Below are positions 17,881 through 27,085 of a stretch of DNA of 64,000 nt, in pieces (the first letter of the stretch is position 1; the number at the start of each line of letters is the position of its first letter). A program made the position numbers and the translations under genes. The stretch is from Clostridium thermopalmarium DSM 5974 (GTDB lineage: Bacteria; Bacillota; Clostridia; Clostridiales; Clostridiaceae), in NCBI RefSeq assembly GCF_002995795.1, contig NZ_PVXN01000037.1:1-64000 (forward strand), in the 5' to 3' direction. The notes beneath the pieces are model-generated. The model saw only the letters and a program-made list of their open reading frames with translations, had not been told where the DNA came from and did not search any database.

Positions 17881-18273
17881 TTATCTTTTTTCTTGCTTCT
17901 TTCTACTCTCATACCACTCTCGTTCTTGCATTAGGTGTTCCAAAAGTTCTTTAAACTTCCATCCAATTGATGTAGGCGTTACCACAGCAAAAATCGGTTT
18001 TTCATTAAAGTTATCTTTAATTACCTTCATCCCGTTCATAACATCACTATCTTCGCATCCATTAAATAAAACTACTTTTTCCTTAGGTAAATTACATATC
18101 TTTTTTTCATATGCCTTACCTAATAAAATATCTCTTACTGTAGTTTCTCCCATATCATCTTTAATGACTTTATATTGAGGAAGGTTATTTTCATCTGATA
18201 ACCTTTTTAATACTTCTTCTTCCTGGTTGTTAAACCCGTAAATCAATAATGTTTTTTCAGTTTCAGAAGCCAT
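17881..18273 (-). CDS. DUF3783 family protein
   Basis: A 130-residue cytosolic protein. The opening LLIYGFNNQEEEVLKRL and the later VVTPTSIGWKFKELLEHLMQE match DUF3783, a small clostridial family without known function. It follows the cyclophilin gene with a 19-base gap and has GAGGTG before the start, so the two probably share a transcript that ends at the hairpin downstream. Confidence 0.7.
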   Translation of the reverse strand: MASETEKTLLIYGFNNQEEEVLKRLSDENNLPQYKVIKDDMGETTVRDILLGKAYEKKICNLPKEKVVLFNGCEDSDVMNGMKVIKDNFNEKPIFAVVTPTSIGWKFKELLEHLMQEREWYESRKKQEKR

Positions 18274-18292
18274 TTTTACACCTCAACTTTTT

Positions 18293-18808
18293 CTATATTT
18301 TTTCTGGTTCTGGATAGTCTACTCCAAAAGTATCCACTACAACACTTTCCATAACTTGATCTTCATACGGCTTATCTCTATAGTCTGTCTTTGTGTTAAC
18401 TATTTTATCTACTGCTTCCATTCCCTCTATTACCTTACCAAAGGAAGCATATTGCCCATCTAGATGTGGAGCTGCTTCTACCATAATAAAAAATTGACTT
18501 CCAGCTGAATTTGGATCCATAGTTCTCGCCATGGATAATACCCCTCTTGTGTGTTTTAAATCATTTTTAAATCCATTAAATGTGAATTCACCCTTTATTG
18601 AATATCCTGGTCCTCCAACTCCTGTACCTTTTGGATCTCCTCCTTGAATCATAAAGCCTGGAATCACTCTATGAAATATGAGTCCATTATAGAACCCTTT
18701 CTTTACTAAGCTGATGAAATTATTAACTGTATTAGGAGCAATATCTGGATATAATTCAGCCTTAATAATATCTCCATTTTTCATTTTAATGGTAACAATC
18801 GGATTCAT
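18293..18808 (-). CDS. ppiB: Cyclophilin-type peptidyl-prolyl isomerase
   Basis: Catalyses cis-trans isomerisation of proline peptide bonds. The catalytic-site segments are present: FHRVIPGFMIQGGDP, then GSQFFIMVEAAPHLDGQYASFGKV. There is no signal peptide, so it is cytosolic. The length of 171 is normal. It heads a probable two-gene unit with the DUF3783 gene. Confidence 0.93.
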   Translation of the reverse strand: MNPIVTIKMKNGDIIKAELYPDIAPNTVNNFISLVKKGFYNGLIFHRVIPGFMIQGGDPKGTGVGGPGYSIKGEFTFNGFKNDLKHTRGVLSMARTMDPNSAGSQFFIMVEAAPHLDGQYASFGKVIEGMEAVDKIVNTKTDYRDKPYEDQVMESVVVDTFGVDYPEPEKI

Positions 18809-18899
18809 AATATTTTTTCTCCTCTCATTCTAACTTCTGCAAGATATTTAATATACTAGACTAAATTATACCATATTATACATATTCACCACAAAAGTT

Positions 18900-19367
18900 T
18901 CAATAAATCTTTTCACTTGTCCAATTTATACTAATGTTGAGACGAGATACCTCATCACTAAGCCTTATAAATAGGCATCCCTTTGGAAGCATTATTAGTG
19001 CATAGTCCTTTAAAATATCGCACTCCTCATTTTGTAAGAGTTTTTTTCTTTCCAGTTCAACTTTTTTATTATCTCTATGTGTTTGCATTTTTGTTTCAAT
19101 ATTAAATATTCCTGCTTTATTTGTACACTTTGAATCTTCTAAACCTCTAAATAGTTCTTCTTCTCCATGCATTAGACGTAATTCGTTATCTTTATCTTCA
19201 ATAGAAATTTTTATAGTTTTTATTGTACATATCTCATTACTATTAGAAGGATTTTTGATGATAATATAATTAAACTTTTCTTTTTCATTAAGTTTTATAT
19301 AGGATGTCCTATCCTTAGATTCATCTATTAAATCCTCCGCTTCCTTTCTTACAGTAAAAACTTTCAC
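18900..19367 (-). CDS. Uncharacterised 155-residue protein
   Basis: Not recognised. The composition is soluble and charged, with many short beta-type stretches and a lysine/glutamate-rich central region (about 95-120), and it has no signal peptide or membrane segment. The start is GTG 19367 behind AAGGTGAT. That ribosome binding site lies in one arm of a perfect 12-bp inverted repeat whose other arm is just after the murI stop. The gene follows murI on the same strand by 98 bases, so translation may be controlled by this hairpin. Confidence 0.6.
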   Translation of the reverse strand: MKVFTVRKEAEDLIDESKDRTSYIKLNEKEKFNYIIIKNPSNSNEICTIKTIKISIEDKDNELRLMHGEEELFRGLEDSKCTNKAGIFNIETKMQTHRDNKKVELERKKLLQNEECDILKDYALIMLPKGCLFIRLSDEVSRLNISINWTSEKIY

Positions 19368-19456
19368 TTTATCACCTTATTTCTATAGTTATAGTCCGCT
19401 GTCGATAAAAACTCTTATAGTAATAGCTTATTCTTGTCTTTACTTAAGGTGATAAA
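19368..19456 (-). promoter_or_regulatory. Inverted repeat that can mask a ribosome binding site
   Basis: TTTATCACCTTA at 19368-19379 and TAAGGTGATAAA at 19445-19456 are perfectly complementary. On the minus-strand transcript the second-encountered arm contains the AAGGTGAT ribosome binding site of the gene starting at 19367; the first arm lies eight bases after the murI stop. Folding would close the site. Confidence 0.6.
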
Positions 19457-19464
19457 TTGTTTTA

Positions 19465-20238
19465 TTATAATTGTAATAACTTTTTTGATACCTCTATAAT
19501 TTCATTACTTTCTAAAGAATTTAAAATAGTAATTTTACCCTTCTCTTTTTTATCATTAATTATATCTCTATTTAGCAACTGTCTTTTTAGCTGTGCTGCC
19601 GTTCCCTTGCTTCCATCTATAATTGCAACTTTATCTCCTAAAACATTAGCTAACTCTTCCTTTATAAATGGATAATGAGTGCATCCAAGAACCACAGAAG
19701 ATACATTTTCATTTTTTAAAGGTAGAAATTTTTCTTTTAAAAATTCATTAACCTCTCTTCCTTTTACTATTCCTTTTTCTATATATTCAACTAATCCCGG
19801 ACAAGGGAGAGGTACTATATCGGCATTTTCTTTATATCTTTCCATAAGATTATAAAACTTTTTTTCTGACAATGTCATAGGTGTTGCCATTATTACAATT
19901 TTTCCTTCTCTTTTTAGCTCAACTGCTGGTTTTAAAGCAGGTTCTATTCCTATTATGGGCATATTTTTGTATGTATTTCTTAAGTTCTCAATGGCAGCAC
20001 TAGTTGCAGTATTGCAGGCTACAACTATAGCCTTAACACTATACTTTAATAATAGCTCCGATGCCTTAAAACTTAGTTCTCTTACCTCATCAACACTCTT
20101 TGTTCCATAAGGAGCGTTCTTTGAATCTCCAAAATATATAAAATCCTCATTTGGAAGAAGTTTTATAGCTTCTCTTAATACGCTTAATCCCCCAACTCCT
20201 GAATCAAAAAATCCTATAGGCATATTTTTCACATTCAT
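19465..20238 (-). CDS. murI: Glutamate racemase
   Basis: Interconverts L- and D-glutamate for peptidoglycan. The N-terminal [16 protein letters not shown], the first catalytic cysteine in [10 protein letters not shown] and the second in [10 protein letters not shown] are all present. ATG 20238 is chosen because the longer frame begins with hydrophobic non-family sequence and GGAGGC lies upstream at about 20253-20258. The spacing is long (about 14 bases), so the start is likely but not certain. The length is then about 257 residues. Confidence 0.93.
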   Translation of the reverse strand: MNVKNMPIGFFDSGVGGLSVLREAIKLLPNEDFIYFGDSKNAPYGTKSVDEVRELSFKASELLLKYSVKAIVVACNTATSAAIENLRNTYKNMPIIGIEPALKPAVELKREGKIVIMATPMTLSEKKFYNLMERYKENADIVPLPCPGLVEYIEKGIVKGREVNEFLKEKFLPLKNENVSSVVLGCTHYPFIKEELANVLGDKVAIIDGSKGTAAQLKRQLLNRDIINDKKEKGKITILNSLESNEIIEVSKKLLQL

Positions 20239-20301
20239 ATTATTTAAAATTCGCCTCCGATTTCTAAAATATATATAATATATTATGAGATTATATTTCA
20301 T

Positions 20302-20580
20302 ACATATTTTTATACTTATATTACTTTTAATATTGACTCCCTTTAATTATAAACCTTAATGATTTAATTTCAATTTTTCTTTCTATAGTTTATAATATTT
20401 ATTGTTTATTAATTTTCAGTCTGAGGATTTTAAACTTTTACATGATCTCACTTTCTAATTGACAGTTTGATAATTATATAATATTATTTTTATATAATTA
20501 TTAATATACTATGGCTCAAAATGATAAATATCTAAAATTCTCATAAAACTTTAAGCACTTCAATAAAAAGGAGGATAAAT
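20302..20580. other. Long AT-rich leader of the glutamine synthetase gene
   Basis: About 280 bases lie between divergent murI and the glutamine synthetase gene. I saw no known riboswitch motif. The region is AT-rich, with AAAAAGGAGGATAAAT giving a strong ribosome binding site just before the start. Confidence 0.4.
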
Positions 20581-22479
20581 ATGTTTAATGATTTAATTTA
20601 CACCATCCACAAAGAAGAACACTCAGAAGAAGTTCTGAAGAAATTACTAACCTCTCATCCTGAAATCAAGTTTGTATCTGTAGTAGGTATCGATTTATCA
20701 GGCAATGACACAGATGCCAAAATCCCTATGAGAATATTTTTAGAAGATATAAACGGATTTTTAAAGGGTGCAATACAAACAGATGGATCTTCTGTAGCCT
20801 TTCCTGGAATTGCTACTTTGAATAATGCTAAGGTGGACATGATTCCAGATACTGAGGTTGATTGGTTCGTAGATTATAATTTTGAAAACTTTGATAAAGA
20901 GTTAGGAAAACCTATAGGAACTCTTAGAATTCCATGTTTTTTAATGCATGAAGGAAAAGCAATAGATTCAAGACATATTTTAAAGTCTTCTATTACTAAT
21001 ATGAAACAAAATCTAATGAATTTCTTTAAAAACTGTCCTGAATTATTGGATGTATACGGAATAGCTATAGATGATATACAAGATATAGTTGCTACAGCTG
21101 CGACAGAGCTTGAATTTTGGGTGAAAACTCCTCAGGAAAAAGCTCATGTTGAAGAGCTTTCAATTTCCCAAGTGCTTAAAGAACAGTATTGGACTAGGAC
21201 AAGAGGTGTAGTTAGAACAGCTCTAGAAGAAACTTTAATATTAATGGATAAGTACGGCTTAAATGCTGAAATGGGCCATAAAGAAGTTGGCGGAGTTAAA
21301 GCTACTTTAGGAGAAGGCGGAAATCTTACTCATATAATGGAACAACTAGAAGTGGACTGGAAATATGCAGATGCTCTTCAAGCTGCTGACAACGAACTAT
21401 TTGTAAGAATTTTAGTAAAAGAAACTTTTAGGCGCCACGGACTTGATGTATCTTTCCTTGCTAAACCTGTAGATAACGTAGCTGGCAGCGGTAAGCATAC
21501 TCATTTGAGCATAGCTTTAAAATTGAAGAATGGGAAAAAAATAAACTTATTTGCTCCAACAACTAAACACTTCTTAAGCATTTATGGATATGCTTCTCTA
21601 ATGGGTGTATTAAAAAATTATGAAATTATAAATCCTTTTGTAACTGCAACCAATGATTCTTTCAGAAGATTAAAACCTGGATTTGAAGCTCCTGTTTGTA
21701 TAGTTACCTCTATAGGCCATTCTGTAGATGTACCTTCTAGAAATAGAACTATATTAGTAGGTGTTATACGTGATATTGGCTCTCCTCTTGCTTATAGATT
21801 TGAACTTAGATCCCCTAACCCTCATACAAATACTTATCTTGCCTTAGCAGCTCTATTTATGGCTTGCAACGATGGTATAAACTATGCACTAACTAACAAA
21901 AAGACAGAGGATGAACTTTTAGCAGAACTTTCAAAAAAAGCTGGAGATGAAGCTGATTATCTTGAAAAGGACAGGGCTTATAGAAGCGAAGATGATGTTT
22001 TCGAGGACTACACTGAAGAAGAACGAAATAGATTATTTGGAAAAGCTCCTGCCACAGTATACGAAAACCTCAGTGCCTTTGATGCTTACCCTAAAAAACT
22101 AGAAACTTTAAAGTCAGGAAACGTATTTACTGATAAGATAATTGAAAGTTATAAGTCTGCTGTAAAAGACAGATGGATAACAGAAATTAAAGGAAGAATC
22201 ATTCCTCATTATATTGATGAAATCAGAAGCTTCAAAATACTTCATGATACCTCAAAAGCTCTTGATATTGATGTTACTATGTGGCAAAAGGTTAATGAGC
22301 TAAGGCTTTATTTAATGAAGGATTGTTACTCTTCAAAATCTTTATTTACACGAATAAGAGAAGCAATTAAAAACCAAGACTACGAAACTGTGTCTAATCT
22401 TCAACTTGAAATGGAAAGTAAAATGTCAGAGTTAAGAGAGCTTTATAGTGACTATGCTAGAAATCTTCTAGATATATAG
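20581..22479 (+). CDS. Large glutamine synthetase
   Basis: Makes glutamine from glutamate, ammonia and ATP. Catalytic-core signs include TELEFWVKTP, the metal/substrate segment NAEMGHKEVGG, GSGKHTHLS with the glutamate-site histidine, RNRTILVG and FELRSPNPHTNTYLA. At 632 residues it is much longer than the usual type I enzyme (about 440-470) and shorter than typical type III (about 700). The extra 150-plus residues at the C-terminus are helical. Class assignment is left open. It is a single gene with a strong terminator. Confidence 0.88.
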   Translation: MFNDLIYTIHKEEHSEEVLKKLLTSHPEIKFVSVVGIDLSGNDTDAKIPMRIFLEDINGFLKGAIQTDGSSVAFPGIATLNNAKVDMIPDTEVDWFVDYNFENFDKELGKPIGTLRIPCFLMHEGKAIDSRHILKSSITNMKQNLMNFFKNCPELLDVYGIAIDDIQDIVATAATELEFWVKTPQEKAHVEELSISQVLKEQYWTRTRGVVRTALEETLILMDKYGLNAEMGHKEVGGVKATLGEGGNLTHIMEQLEVDWKYADALQAADNELFVRILVKETFRRHGLDVSFLAKPVDNVAGSGKHTHLSIALKLKNGKKINLFAPTTKHFLSIYGYASLMGVLKNYEIINPFVTATNDSFRRLKPGFEAPVCIVTSIGHSVDVPSRNRTILVGVIRDIGSPLAYRFELRSPNPHTNTYLALAALFMACNDGINYALTNKKTEDELLAELSKKAGDEADYLEKDRAYRSEDDVFEDYTEEERNRLFGKAPATVYENLSAFDAYPKKLETLKSGNVFTDKIIESYKSAVKDRWITEIKGRIIPHYIDEIRSFKILHDTSKALDIDVTMWQKVNELRLYLMKDCYSSKSLFTRIREAIKNQDYETVSNLQLEMESKMSELRELYSDYARNLLDI

Positions 22480-22487
22480 TTATAATT

Positions 22488-22530
22488 AGAAAAGTGCTGA
22501 ATTAAGCAATGCTTAATTCAGCACTTTTCT
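22488..22530. terminator. Strong bidirectional terminator after glutamine synthetase
   Basis: A 20-bp perfect hairpin (arms 22488-22507 and 22511-22530, three-base loop) ends in TTTTCT on the plus strand and carries A-rich sequence on the other side. It serves convergent genes. Confidence 0.85.
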
Positions 22531-22574
22531 TAACTTTTCACTGCACTTAGCGCCTCCACTCCATAATCTAGGTT

Positions 22575-23588
22575 TTATTGAAATACAGATTTACTATCAA
22601 CCTTTCCTTTAAGTAAACTCTTTTCTTGCAACCATTTAATATTGTTGTTCCAATTCTCTTCATCTTGGCTTAAGAAGTCTCCACTTTGATCCTCCATTAA
22701 AGGTAGTAATATTTCTAAACTCTTCTTTTCTATCTCTGCATCAAGAGGAAAGCTTTCATTTTGTACTTTTAATACTAAGTCTAAAGCTTTATCAGGATTA
22801 TTCTTAGTGTATTCAAATCCTTTTTTAACCGCCCTTAAAAAGGCTTGTATATTATCATTATTATTTTTAATTCCTTCATCACTAGCTATAAATACTAATT
22901 CATAATTGTTTGGCACTCCATAATCAACTGGGTTGAAAGTATCTAATTGGATTCCTTGTTTTTCTAGTAATATCTTTTCATGGTTGATATATCCACCTAT
23001 AATTGCGTCAACCCTTTTAGTTTCAATACCAGCCATAAGTTCATAACCTACATCTACAAATTCAATTTTTGAAGGCTCCCCACCAGCTTCTTTAACCATT
23101 GTATTTACCGTTTCTTTATCAATTTCAAAACTTGGGAAACCTACTTTTTTCCCTTCTAAATCTTTTAATGTTTTAATTCCTGCATCCCTACGAACCATAA
23201 GTTGATTTAAAGAAGTTCTAACTATTGCTCCTACTGATTTAACAGGAATGTTTTCTCCTCTAGATAAAATAACTTGCTTTGGATAACTTATAGCTAAATC
23301 CGCCTTACCTGTAGCTACTAATTTAATTCCATCCTCAGTACCTGCTGGCGTAATTAGATTAACCTTTAATCCCTCTTCTTTAAAATATCCTTGATCTTCT
23401 GCCGCATATAAGAATGCGTGTACTGCATTTGGATACCAGTCTAAAAGAACATTAAATTCTTGTAACTCTTTAATATTACTTTGCCCTTCCTTATTATTCT
23501 CCTCATTTTCCTTTCTTGCACATCCACTTAATACTAAACTAAACAACATAAGCATTACCAAAAATATACTAGCCTTTTTGAATCTCAT
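22575..23588 (-). CDS. ABC transporter substrate-binding lipoprotein, thiamine-precursor type (ThiY-like)
   Basis: An NMT1/ThiY-family binding protein. The signal peptide ends in lipobox LSGC (about Cys 22). The mature part begins with FNVLLDWYPNAVHAFLYAAEDQGYFKEEG in several short family blocks, typical of HMP/formylaminopyrimidine-binding proteins. It overlaps the permease gene by 20 bases and is last in the TPP-controlled tenA operon. The likely ligand is a thiamine pyrimidine precursor, based on family and riboswitch context. Confidence 0.87.
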   Translation of the reverse strand: MRFKKASIFLVMLMLFSLVLSGCARKENEENNKEGQSNIKELQEFNVLLDWYPNAVHAFLYAAEDQGYFKEEGLKVNLITPAGTEDGIKLVATGKADLAISYPKQVILSRGENIPVKSVGAIVRTSLNQLMVRRDAGIKTLKDLEGKKVGFPSFEIDKETVNTMVKEAGGEPSKIEFVDVGYELMAGIETKRVDAIIGGYINHEKILLEKQGIQLDTFNPVDYGVPNNYELVFIASDEGIKNNNDNIQAFLRAVKKGFEYTKNNPDKALDLVLKVQNESFPLDAEIEKKSLEILLPLMEDQSGDFLSQDEENWNNNIKWLQEKSLLKGKVDSKSVFQ

Positions 23589-24351
23589 AATTACTCTCCT
23601 TCATTCCTCTTCTATATTTTAACAAAATCTTTTCTAGTAAAGTTCCTATTGAAAATAGTAGCAATCCTAAAAATGATAAAACCAACACTCCTGCAAAAAC
23701 TGAATCTGACTGTAACATTCCTGCTGCCCTTTTTACATATATACCCAATCCTTTTTCAGCCCCCAGCCATTCTCCTATAGTAGCACCTGCAACACTATAG
23801 GTGGCAGCTATCTTAAAACTGCTTAAAAAATTAGGTAATACGGATTTCATATGGAGCTTAAAGAATATTTGAGCTTTATTTCCTCCTAATGCCTTTAAAA
23901 CGTCTTCTAAATCTTTGTCTACACTATTTAACCCATCCAGTGTACTTATGACTATAGGAAAAAAGCAAAACAACACTACAACTGCTACTTTTGACCATAT
24001 AGTATATCCAAACCACATAACCATAATAGGAGATAAAGCTATAATAGGTATTGTTTGAGAAAATATTATAATTGGATATAATGTCCTACCTACATTTTTC
24101 CAAAAATATATAGAAAATGCACAAGATATACCTATAGCTACAGATATGATAAGTCCAACTATTGCTTCTTTTAGAGTTACTAGGGAATGATTATATAGCA
24201 GCTGTTTTTGAATCCATAATGCCCCTAATACTTTAGAAAATCTAGGTACAATATAATTAGGAATGTGAAAGTAGGGAACTAAAACCTCCCAAACTAAAAA
24301 TAGCAATATTATGAATAGTAAAGGGAATATATAATACTTAAGCTTCTTCAT
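23569..24351 (-). CDS. ABC transporter permease (ThiX-like)
   Basis: A 260-residue inner-membrane permease with six hydrophobic segments and the cytoplasmic EAA-type loop KALGGNKAQIFFKLHMKSVLP that docks the ATPase. It belongs to the SsuC/ThiX group. Overlaps with both neighbours (4 bases with the ATPase gene, 20 with the binding protein gene) indicate translational coupling. Confidence 0.88.
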   Translation of the reverse strand: MKKLKYYIFPLLFIILLFLVWEVLVPYFHIPNYIVPRFSKVLGALWIQKQLLYNHSLVTLKEAIVGLIISVAIGISCAFSIYFWKNVGRTLYPIIIFSQTIPIIALSPIMVMWFGYTIWSKVAVVVLFCFFPIVISTLDGLNSVDKDLEDVLKALGGNKAQIFFKLHMKSVLPNFLSSFKIAATYSVAGATIGEWLGAEKGLGIYVKRAAGMLQSDSVFAGVLVLSFLGLLLFSIGTLLEKILLKYRRGMKESNYEIQKG

Positions 24352-25115
24352 TTTACTTTTCCCTCCTTATTCTCATCTAGCATATCAAGGATATTTAAAA
24401 TAGACCTTTTTAGCTCTACAAACTCACTAGTAAGTGTAGTTTCATAAGTTCTAGGCCTTTTTATATTAACCTCTATGGATTTTAAGTTTTTATATGGAAG
24501 TTCTGTTGCAATAAGTATCCTATCAGATAAAAGTAAAGCCTCTTCAATATCATGGGTTATCATAAATACAGTATTCTTTTCCTTCTGAAAAAGGTCTAAT
24601 AACCATGTTTGCATCTTTCTCCTTGTTAATGCATCTAAGGAAGAAAAAGGTTCATCTAATAAAAGCAATGAAGGTTTGTTTACTATTGCCCTTAAAAAAG
24701 AAGCTCTTTGCTTCATGCCACCCGATAATTCATATGGGTAAGATTTTTCAGTCCCTTTAAGCCCAAAACTTTCAAAATATGCAGCTACTATCTTCCTAGA
24801 TTCTTTTTTACTATAGCCATTTAATTCAAGTCCAATTGATGTATTATCAAGAATGTTTCTCCAAGGCATTAAACAATCTTTTTGTGGCATATATCCTATA
24901 ATATTTTTATGATTTTCATTTGCTATATTTATAGTACCTTTATCCGGCTTTAGCAGACCCAAAATCATTTTAAACAGAGTACTTTTGCCAGTTCCACTTG
25001 GTGCAATAATTGTAACAAATTCATTTTTATTTATACTAAATGATAAATCATCAGCTATAAGCTTATCTGAATCTTTATATTTAAATGATAAATTATTAAC
25101 TTCTAGCGCTTTCAT
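24348..25115 (-). CDS. ABC transporter ATP-binding protein (ThiZ-like)
   Basis: Walker A is GPSGTGKST-like (APSGTGKSTLFKM), the signature is ELSGGMKQRASFLRA, Walker B is LLLLDEPFSSLDA, and the H-loop is in MITHD. It energises the thiamine-precursor permease next to it. The length of 255 is normal. It begins directly after the tenA stop. Confidence 0.9.
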   Translation of the reverse strand: MKALEVNNLSFKYKDSDKLIADDLSFSINKNEFVTIIAPSGTGKSTLFKMILGLLKPDKGTINIANENHKNIIGYMPQKDCLMPWRNILDNTSIGLELNGYSKKESRKIVAAYFESFGLKGTEKSYPYELSGGMKQRASFLRAIVNKPSLLLLDEPFSSLDALTRRKMQTWLLDLFQKEKNTVFMITHDIEEALLLSDRILIATELPYKNLKSIEVNIKRPRTYETTLTSEFVELKRSILNILDMLDENKEGKVK

Positions 25116-25784
25116 CTAAATGACCCAACTTTCTTTTTTATAACATCCATCCCAAAACATATATTCATATTTTGAAGATAAAATAAAAATCTCCTCCAAC
25201 TTTTTAAGTTCTCTTTCAGGAAGTCCTTCAGCTTCCCTATCCATCAATTCAATACACCACTTATTGTGGTTATTGTATTCCTTGTCTGCATAAGTAAGTA
25301 TCCATTCTCTATAAAGAGGATGCTCTAATGCTTTTTCATTTTTAGCTAAAGTACTACCAATAAATGCATAGCTCCACATACAAGGAAGTAATGCAGCTAA
25401 TAACTCGGCTAGGGACCCTTCTGTGGATACTTGAAGCATAAACTTAGTATAAGATAAGTTATTTGCATTTGGCTTTGTAGCTTGAAGTTCCTCTTTAGTT
25501 ATTCCAAACTTCTTAGCATATTCAATATGAGCATCCATCTCAATGTTTACTATAGCATTTGCACATTTAGAAAAGGCCTGAATATCCTCTAAAGAATCTG
25601 ACTTAACCATACCTAATGCAAAAAGTTTTATGTAGTCTTTTAAATAAACATAATCCTGCTTAACATAGAAACAAAACTTGTCCTCTTCCAAAGTACCATT
25701 GCTAAGTTCTTTTAAGAAAGGATGCTCTAAACATGCTTCCCAAATAGGTTTCCCTTTTAAAAATAGTCTTTGTGAAAATTGCAT
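25116..25784 (-). CDS. tenA: TenA-family aminopyrimidine aminohydrolase (thiaminase II)
   Basis: TenA hydrolyses amino- or formylaminopyrimidine salvage products to HMP for thiamine synthesis. Family features are the all-helical composition, YVKQDYVYLKDY near residue 40, the likely catalytic cysteine in ALLPCMWSY, and Glu-rich C-terminal helices. ATG 25784 (MQFSQRLF) is chosen over the longer frame because AAAGGAG lies 9-10 bases upstream. It is first in a four-gene operon with the transporter, behind a TPP riboswitch. Confidence 0.92.
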   Translation of the reverse strand: MQFSQRLFLKGKPIWEACLEHPFLKELSNGTLEEDKFCFYVKQDYVYLKDYIKLFALGMVKSDSLEDIQAFSKCANAIVNIEMDAHIEYAKKFGITKEELQATKPNANNLSYTKFMLQVSTEGSLAELLAALLPCMWSYAFIGSTLAKNEKALEHPLYREWILTYADKEYNNHNKWCIELMDREAEGLPERELKKLEEIFILSSKYEYMFWDGCYKKESWVI

Positions 25785-25851
25785 AAAAAAACAACTCCTT
25801 TCAAATAGTACTGGGCATACCATTGAAAAGAGTTAATAACATAACTTAATT

Positions 25852-25881
25852 GCTAAATCTATATAAAATCCTAGATTTAGC
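25852..25881 (-). promoter_or_regulatory. Hairpin in the tenA leader, probable riboswitch expression platform
   Basis: GCTAAATCTA/TAGATTTAGC (25852-25861, 25872-25881) forms a 10-bp stem between the TPP aptamer and the tenA start. No clear T-run follows, so it is either a weak terminator or part of a translational switch. Confidence 0.5.
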
Positions 25882-25896
25882 TCTTATATTGTTACA

Positions 25897-25980
25897 ACTT
25901 CCCTTCGCTGGCATTACCCAGAGCAGGTTTAAAGGGTCTGAATAAAAATTCATCTCAGCCATAACAGCTCCCCTAGTGTA
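25897..25980 (-). promoter_or_regulatory. TPP riboswitch
   Basis: On the minus strand the conserved elements GGGGAGC, GGCTGAGAT, AGACCC, AAACCTG and CTGGGTAATGCCAGCGAAGG appear in the correct order. Thiamine diphosphate binding should reduce expression of tenA and the downstream ABC transporter. Confidence 0.95.
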
Positions 25981-26056
25981 CAATATATTTTTTATACCAT
26001 TTTACATCCCAACTAAAATTCTGTCAACATCTTATTTTCTTGTTATTTGTTATTGA

Positions 26057-26473
26057 CTATTTATCATTCATTTGAAAAGCTTTCTTATAGTAATAACTTA
26101 TAATTTCACTTCTTTTTATTATCCCTATAAAAACTCCATTATCGTCAACTACCGGTACAAAGTTTTGATTTATAGCAAGATTCATCAAATCTTCAATATT
26201 TGCTTGTATATTCACCGGATTATTAATCATGCGTCTAGGTATATCTTTAAGTTTTACCTTATCAGTATTTTTAAAATTTAAATCAGGAGTATTCTTTAAC
26301 TTCCACAACAAATCCCCTTCTGTTATAGTTCCTATATATTTTCCTTTATCATCTATAATAGGAATCGCTGTATATCTATGATACTCCATTCTCTCTAAAA
26401 CCTGTCTCATAGTAGATGTCTCTTTTTCATATATTACATCTTTTTTAGGCGTAAGAAAAAAAGCTATATTCAC
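26057..26473 (-). CDS. CBS-domain pair protein
   Basis: A 138-residue protein made almost entirely of two CBS domains: TSTMRQVLERMEYHRYTAIP with GKYIGTITEGDLL, then MNLAINQNFVPVVDDNG with IGIIKRSEI. Such stand-alone pairs bind adenine nucleotides and act as sensors. The partner is unknown. It is transcribed alone. Confidence 0.88.
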   Translation of the reverse strand: MNIAFFLTPKKDVIYEKETSTMRQVLERMEYHRYTAIPIIDDKGKYIGTITEGDLLWKLKNTPDLNFKNTDKVKLKDIPRRMINNPVNIQANIEDLMNLAINQNFVPVVDDNGVFIGIIKRSEIISYYYKKAFQMNDK

Positions 26474-26747
26474 TTTGCCTTCCCCCCAATATAAAATAAA
26501 TTAATTACTTTTATTTATCCCATCAATTTATCTCATCTGAAATTCATGCACGATATATTGGTAAGATATTTAAACATTCCATTTAAAATTGCGACATACT
26601 TTTCTTATAGAGAAAAGTAGATCTACCCAAGCATTCCCATTTAAGAAATGTAGATAATATTTTTAATATTGTCGCATTTTTCTTACATTAAGCTTATAAT
26701 GTAATTATAACATAATATAATTAAAAATATAAAATGGGGGTTATATT
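26474..26747 (+). promoter_or_regulatory. Leader with spaced inverted repeat upstream of a small helical protein
   Basis: AATTGCGACAT (about 26587-26597) and ATTGTCGCATTTTT (about 26668-26681) are inverted to each other about 70 bases apart. Between them are a local hairpin (ACTTTTCT/AGAAAAGT) and a palindrome GTAGATCTAC. It could be a structured 5' leader or an operator pair. Confidence 0.4.
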
Positions 26748-27077
26748 GTGGATTTAAAAAATACATTTTCTAAATTAAAGCAAACTGCTGTAGATACTGC
26801 TTCTACTGTTGCTCAAACTGCTAAAGAGGGTTCTGCTGTAGTAGCTAAAAAATCAAATGAGCTTATTGAAATTTCAAAGCTCACAGTATCTATAACTTCT
26901 GAGGAATCCAAATTAAAAGATGTTTATGCACTAATTGGAAAAAAACTATGCGAAAAACACAGCGCTGGATTGTATATAGACCCCGAACTAGTAGAAGACT
27001 GCGATTATGCTCTTAAGTTAAAATCTACTATAAACGAAATGAAAAATAAGATTCAACAACTAAAAAACAATGAATAA
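26748..27077 (+). CDS. Small helical protein of unknown function
   Basis: A 109-residue protein with a GTG start behind GGGGG. Residues 10-45 are Ala/Thr/Val/Lys-rich, with the amphipathic look of a membrane-surface helix; the rest is helical with a coiled-coil end (KSTINEMKNKIQQLK). It resembles the helical N-terminal parts of clostridial zinc-ribbon proteins but lacks the ribbon. No function is proposed. Confidence 0.6.
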   Translation: MDLKNTFSKLKQTAVDTASTVAQTAKEGSAVVAKKSNELIEISKLTVSITSEESKLKDVYALIGKKLCEKHSAGLYIDPELVEDCDYALKLKSTINEMKNKIQQLKNNE

Positions 27078-27085
27078 CATTTATG

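Noticed and set aside
20302-20580. Glutamine riboswitch before glutamine synthetase
   Set aside because: No glutamine aptamer consensus could be recognised; only AT-rich sequence is seen.
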